A stretch of 15,422 bases of DNA, from positions 1 through 15,422 of the forward strand of contig JAEZKB010000008.1 of the NCBI GenBank assembly GCA_023415605.1, read 5' to 3'. The notes beneath the pieces were generated by a model. It was not told the origin of the DNA and searched no databases. It was given only the letters and a program-made list of their open reading frames with translations. Position numbers and translations under genes: made by a program. Positions 15,104 to 15,422 of the stretch are shown in pieces. The first letter of the stretch is position 1; each line of letters begins with the position of its first letter. Source of the DNA: Pseudomonadota bacterium (GTDB lineage: Bacteria; Pseudomonadota; Alphaproteobacteria; Rhizobiales; Devosiaceae).

Positions 15104-15121
15104 GCGATCTACAAGGATCGC
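15104..15121 (+). terminator. Possible terminator hairpin after the BI-1-like gene
   Basis: A perfect 6-bp stem GCGATC/GATCGC with a six-base loop, followed by the moderately T-rich TGCCCTTTGCTTT. A second small stem AATCAG/CTGATT with a five-base loop lies just upstream (15070-15086). Neither has a true U-tract, and the hairpin is only 23 nt before the next start codon, so it could instead be leader structure for the acetyltransferase gene. Confidence 0.3.
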
Positions 15122-15144
15122 TGCCCTTTGCTTTGGACGCATCA

Positions 15145-15422
15145 ATGTCAGACGCTTTCATCCGCCCCTTTGCCTGGCGCGACATCCCCGAGATCACTGC
15201 AATCTACCGGCACTATGTCGACGAGACGGTGATCACCTTCGAAACCGAGGCGCCGAGCGAAGCAGCTATGGCCGAGCGTTTCGGCAAGATGGTGGATCTG
15301 GGCCATCCGATCCTCGTGGCCGAGCGCGACGGCAAGGTGATCGGCTACGCCTATGCGTCGTTCTACCGGCCGCGCTTTGCCTACCGGTTCACCTGCGAGA
15401 ATTCGATCTACCTGCACAAGGA
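15145..15422 (+). CDS. GNAT-family N-acetyltransferase (partial, cut by window edge)
   Basis: The first 92 residues of an acetyltransferase, open to the end of the window. IRPFAWRDIPEITAIYRHYV is the typical first strand-helix of the GNAT fold, VITFETEAPS follows, and ILVAERDGKVIGYAYASFYRPR and AYRFTCENSIYLHK match the phosphinothricin/methionine-sulfone acetyltransferase (Pat/MddA-like) branch. That branch acetylates small amines or amino-acid analogues using acetyl-CoA. The acetyl-CoA-binding loop would lie beyond the edge and is not seen, so activity cannot be judged. ATG 15145 is the only reasonable start near the conserved N-terminus; no strong ribosome site precedes it. Confidence 0.85.
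   Translation, partial: MSDAFIRPFAWRDIPEITAIYRHYVDETVITFETEAPSEAAMAERFGKMVDLGHPILVAERDGKVIGYAYASFYRPRFAYRFTCENSIYLHK

Overview
The window looks like ordinary chromosome from a high-GC alphaproteobacterium, most likely of the Hyphomicrobiales (Devosia-like; this is inference). The pointers are two invasion-associated-locus-B (IalB) proteins, two CtrA-type TTAA-N7-TTAA boxes, an alphaproteobacterial double-hairpin palindrome, frequent GTG/TTG starts and strong GC bias. No tRNA, rRNA, CRISPR, insertion sequence or phage gene was seen. It holds 13 genes, 12 complete and one cut by the right edge.

Layout. Positions 1-189 hold no gene. 190-2313 and 2410-4536, both on the minus strand, are tandem paralogues of a soluble PAS-PAS-GGDEF-EAL cyclic-di-GMP enzyme, each with a perfect TTAA-N7-TTAA box 56-57 nt upstream of its start. 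A roughly 310-nt divergent spacer with several inverted repeats leads to a plus-strand group: a LysE/RhtB-type exporter (4849-5493), rlmJ (5526-6371) and an MFS transporter (6537-7715). The MFS gene converges on, and overlaps by 12 nt, a minus-strand TPR-sulfotransferase gene (7704-9515).

Next on the minus strand is a tightly overlapping set, rlmN (10736-11968) > HAD hydrolase (10045-10743) > small HNH protein (9665-10045), with a candidate promoter carrying an inverted repeat in front of rlmN. Upstream of that are two IalB-family secreted proteins (12169-12666 and 12759-13295) with a two-hairpin palindrome behind the second, then thpR (13502-14041, TTG start). A divergent promoter region separates thpR from a plus-strand Bax-inhibitor-1/YccA membrane protein (14320-15057). 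A truncated GNAT acetyltransferase (15145 to the edge) ends the window.

Themes. Three genes concern RNA: rlmJ and rlmN methylate 23S rRNA, and thpR is a 2H-fold RNA cyclic phosphodiesterase. The most informative signal is regulatory: the duplicated c-di-GMP genes carry matching CtrA-type boxes at matching distance, which suggests the promoter was duplicated with the gene and that both are tied to the cell-cycle/motility regulator. I found no clear evidence for a wholly new system. The less ordinary items are the paired CtrA boxes, the HNH protein with Ser in place of an expected Cys, the rlmN promoter inverted repeat and the TPR-sulfotransferase of unknown substrate.
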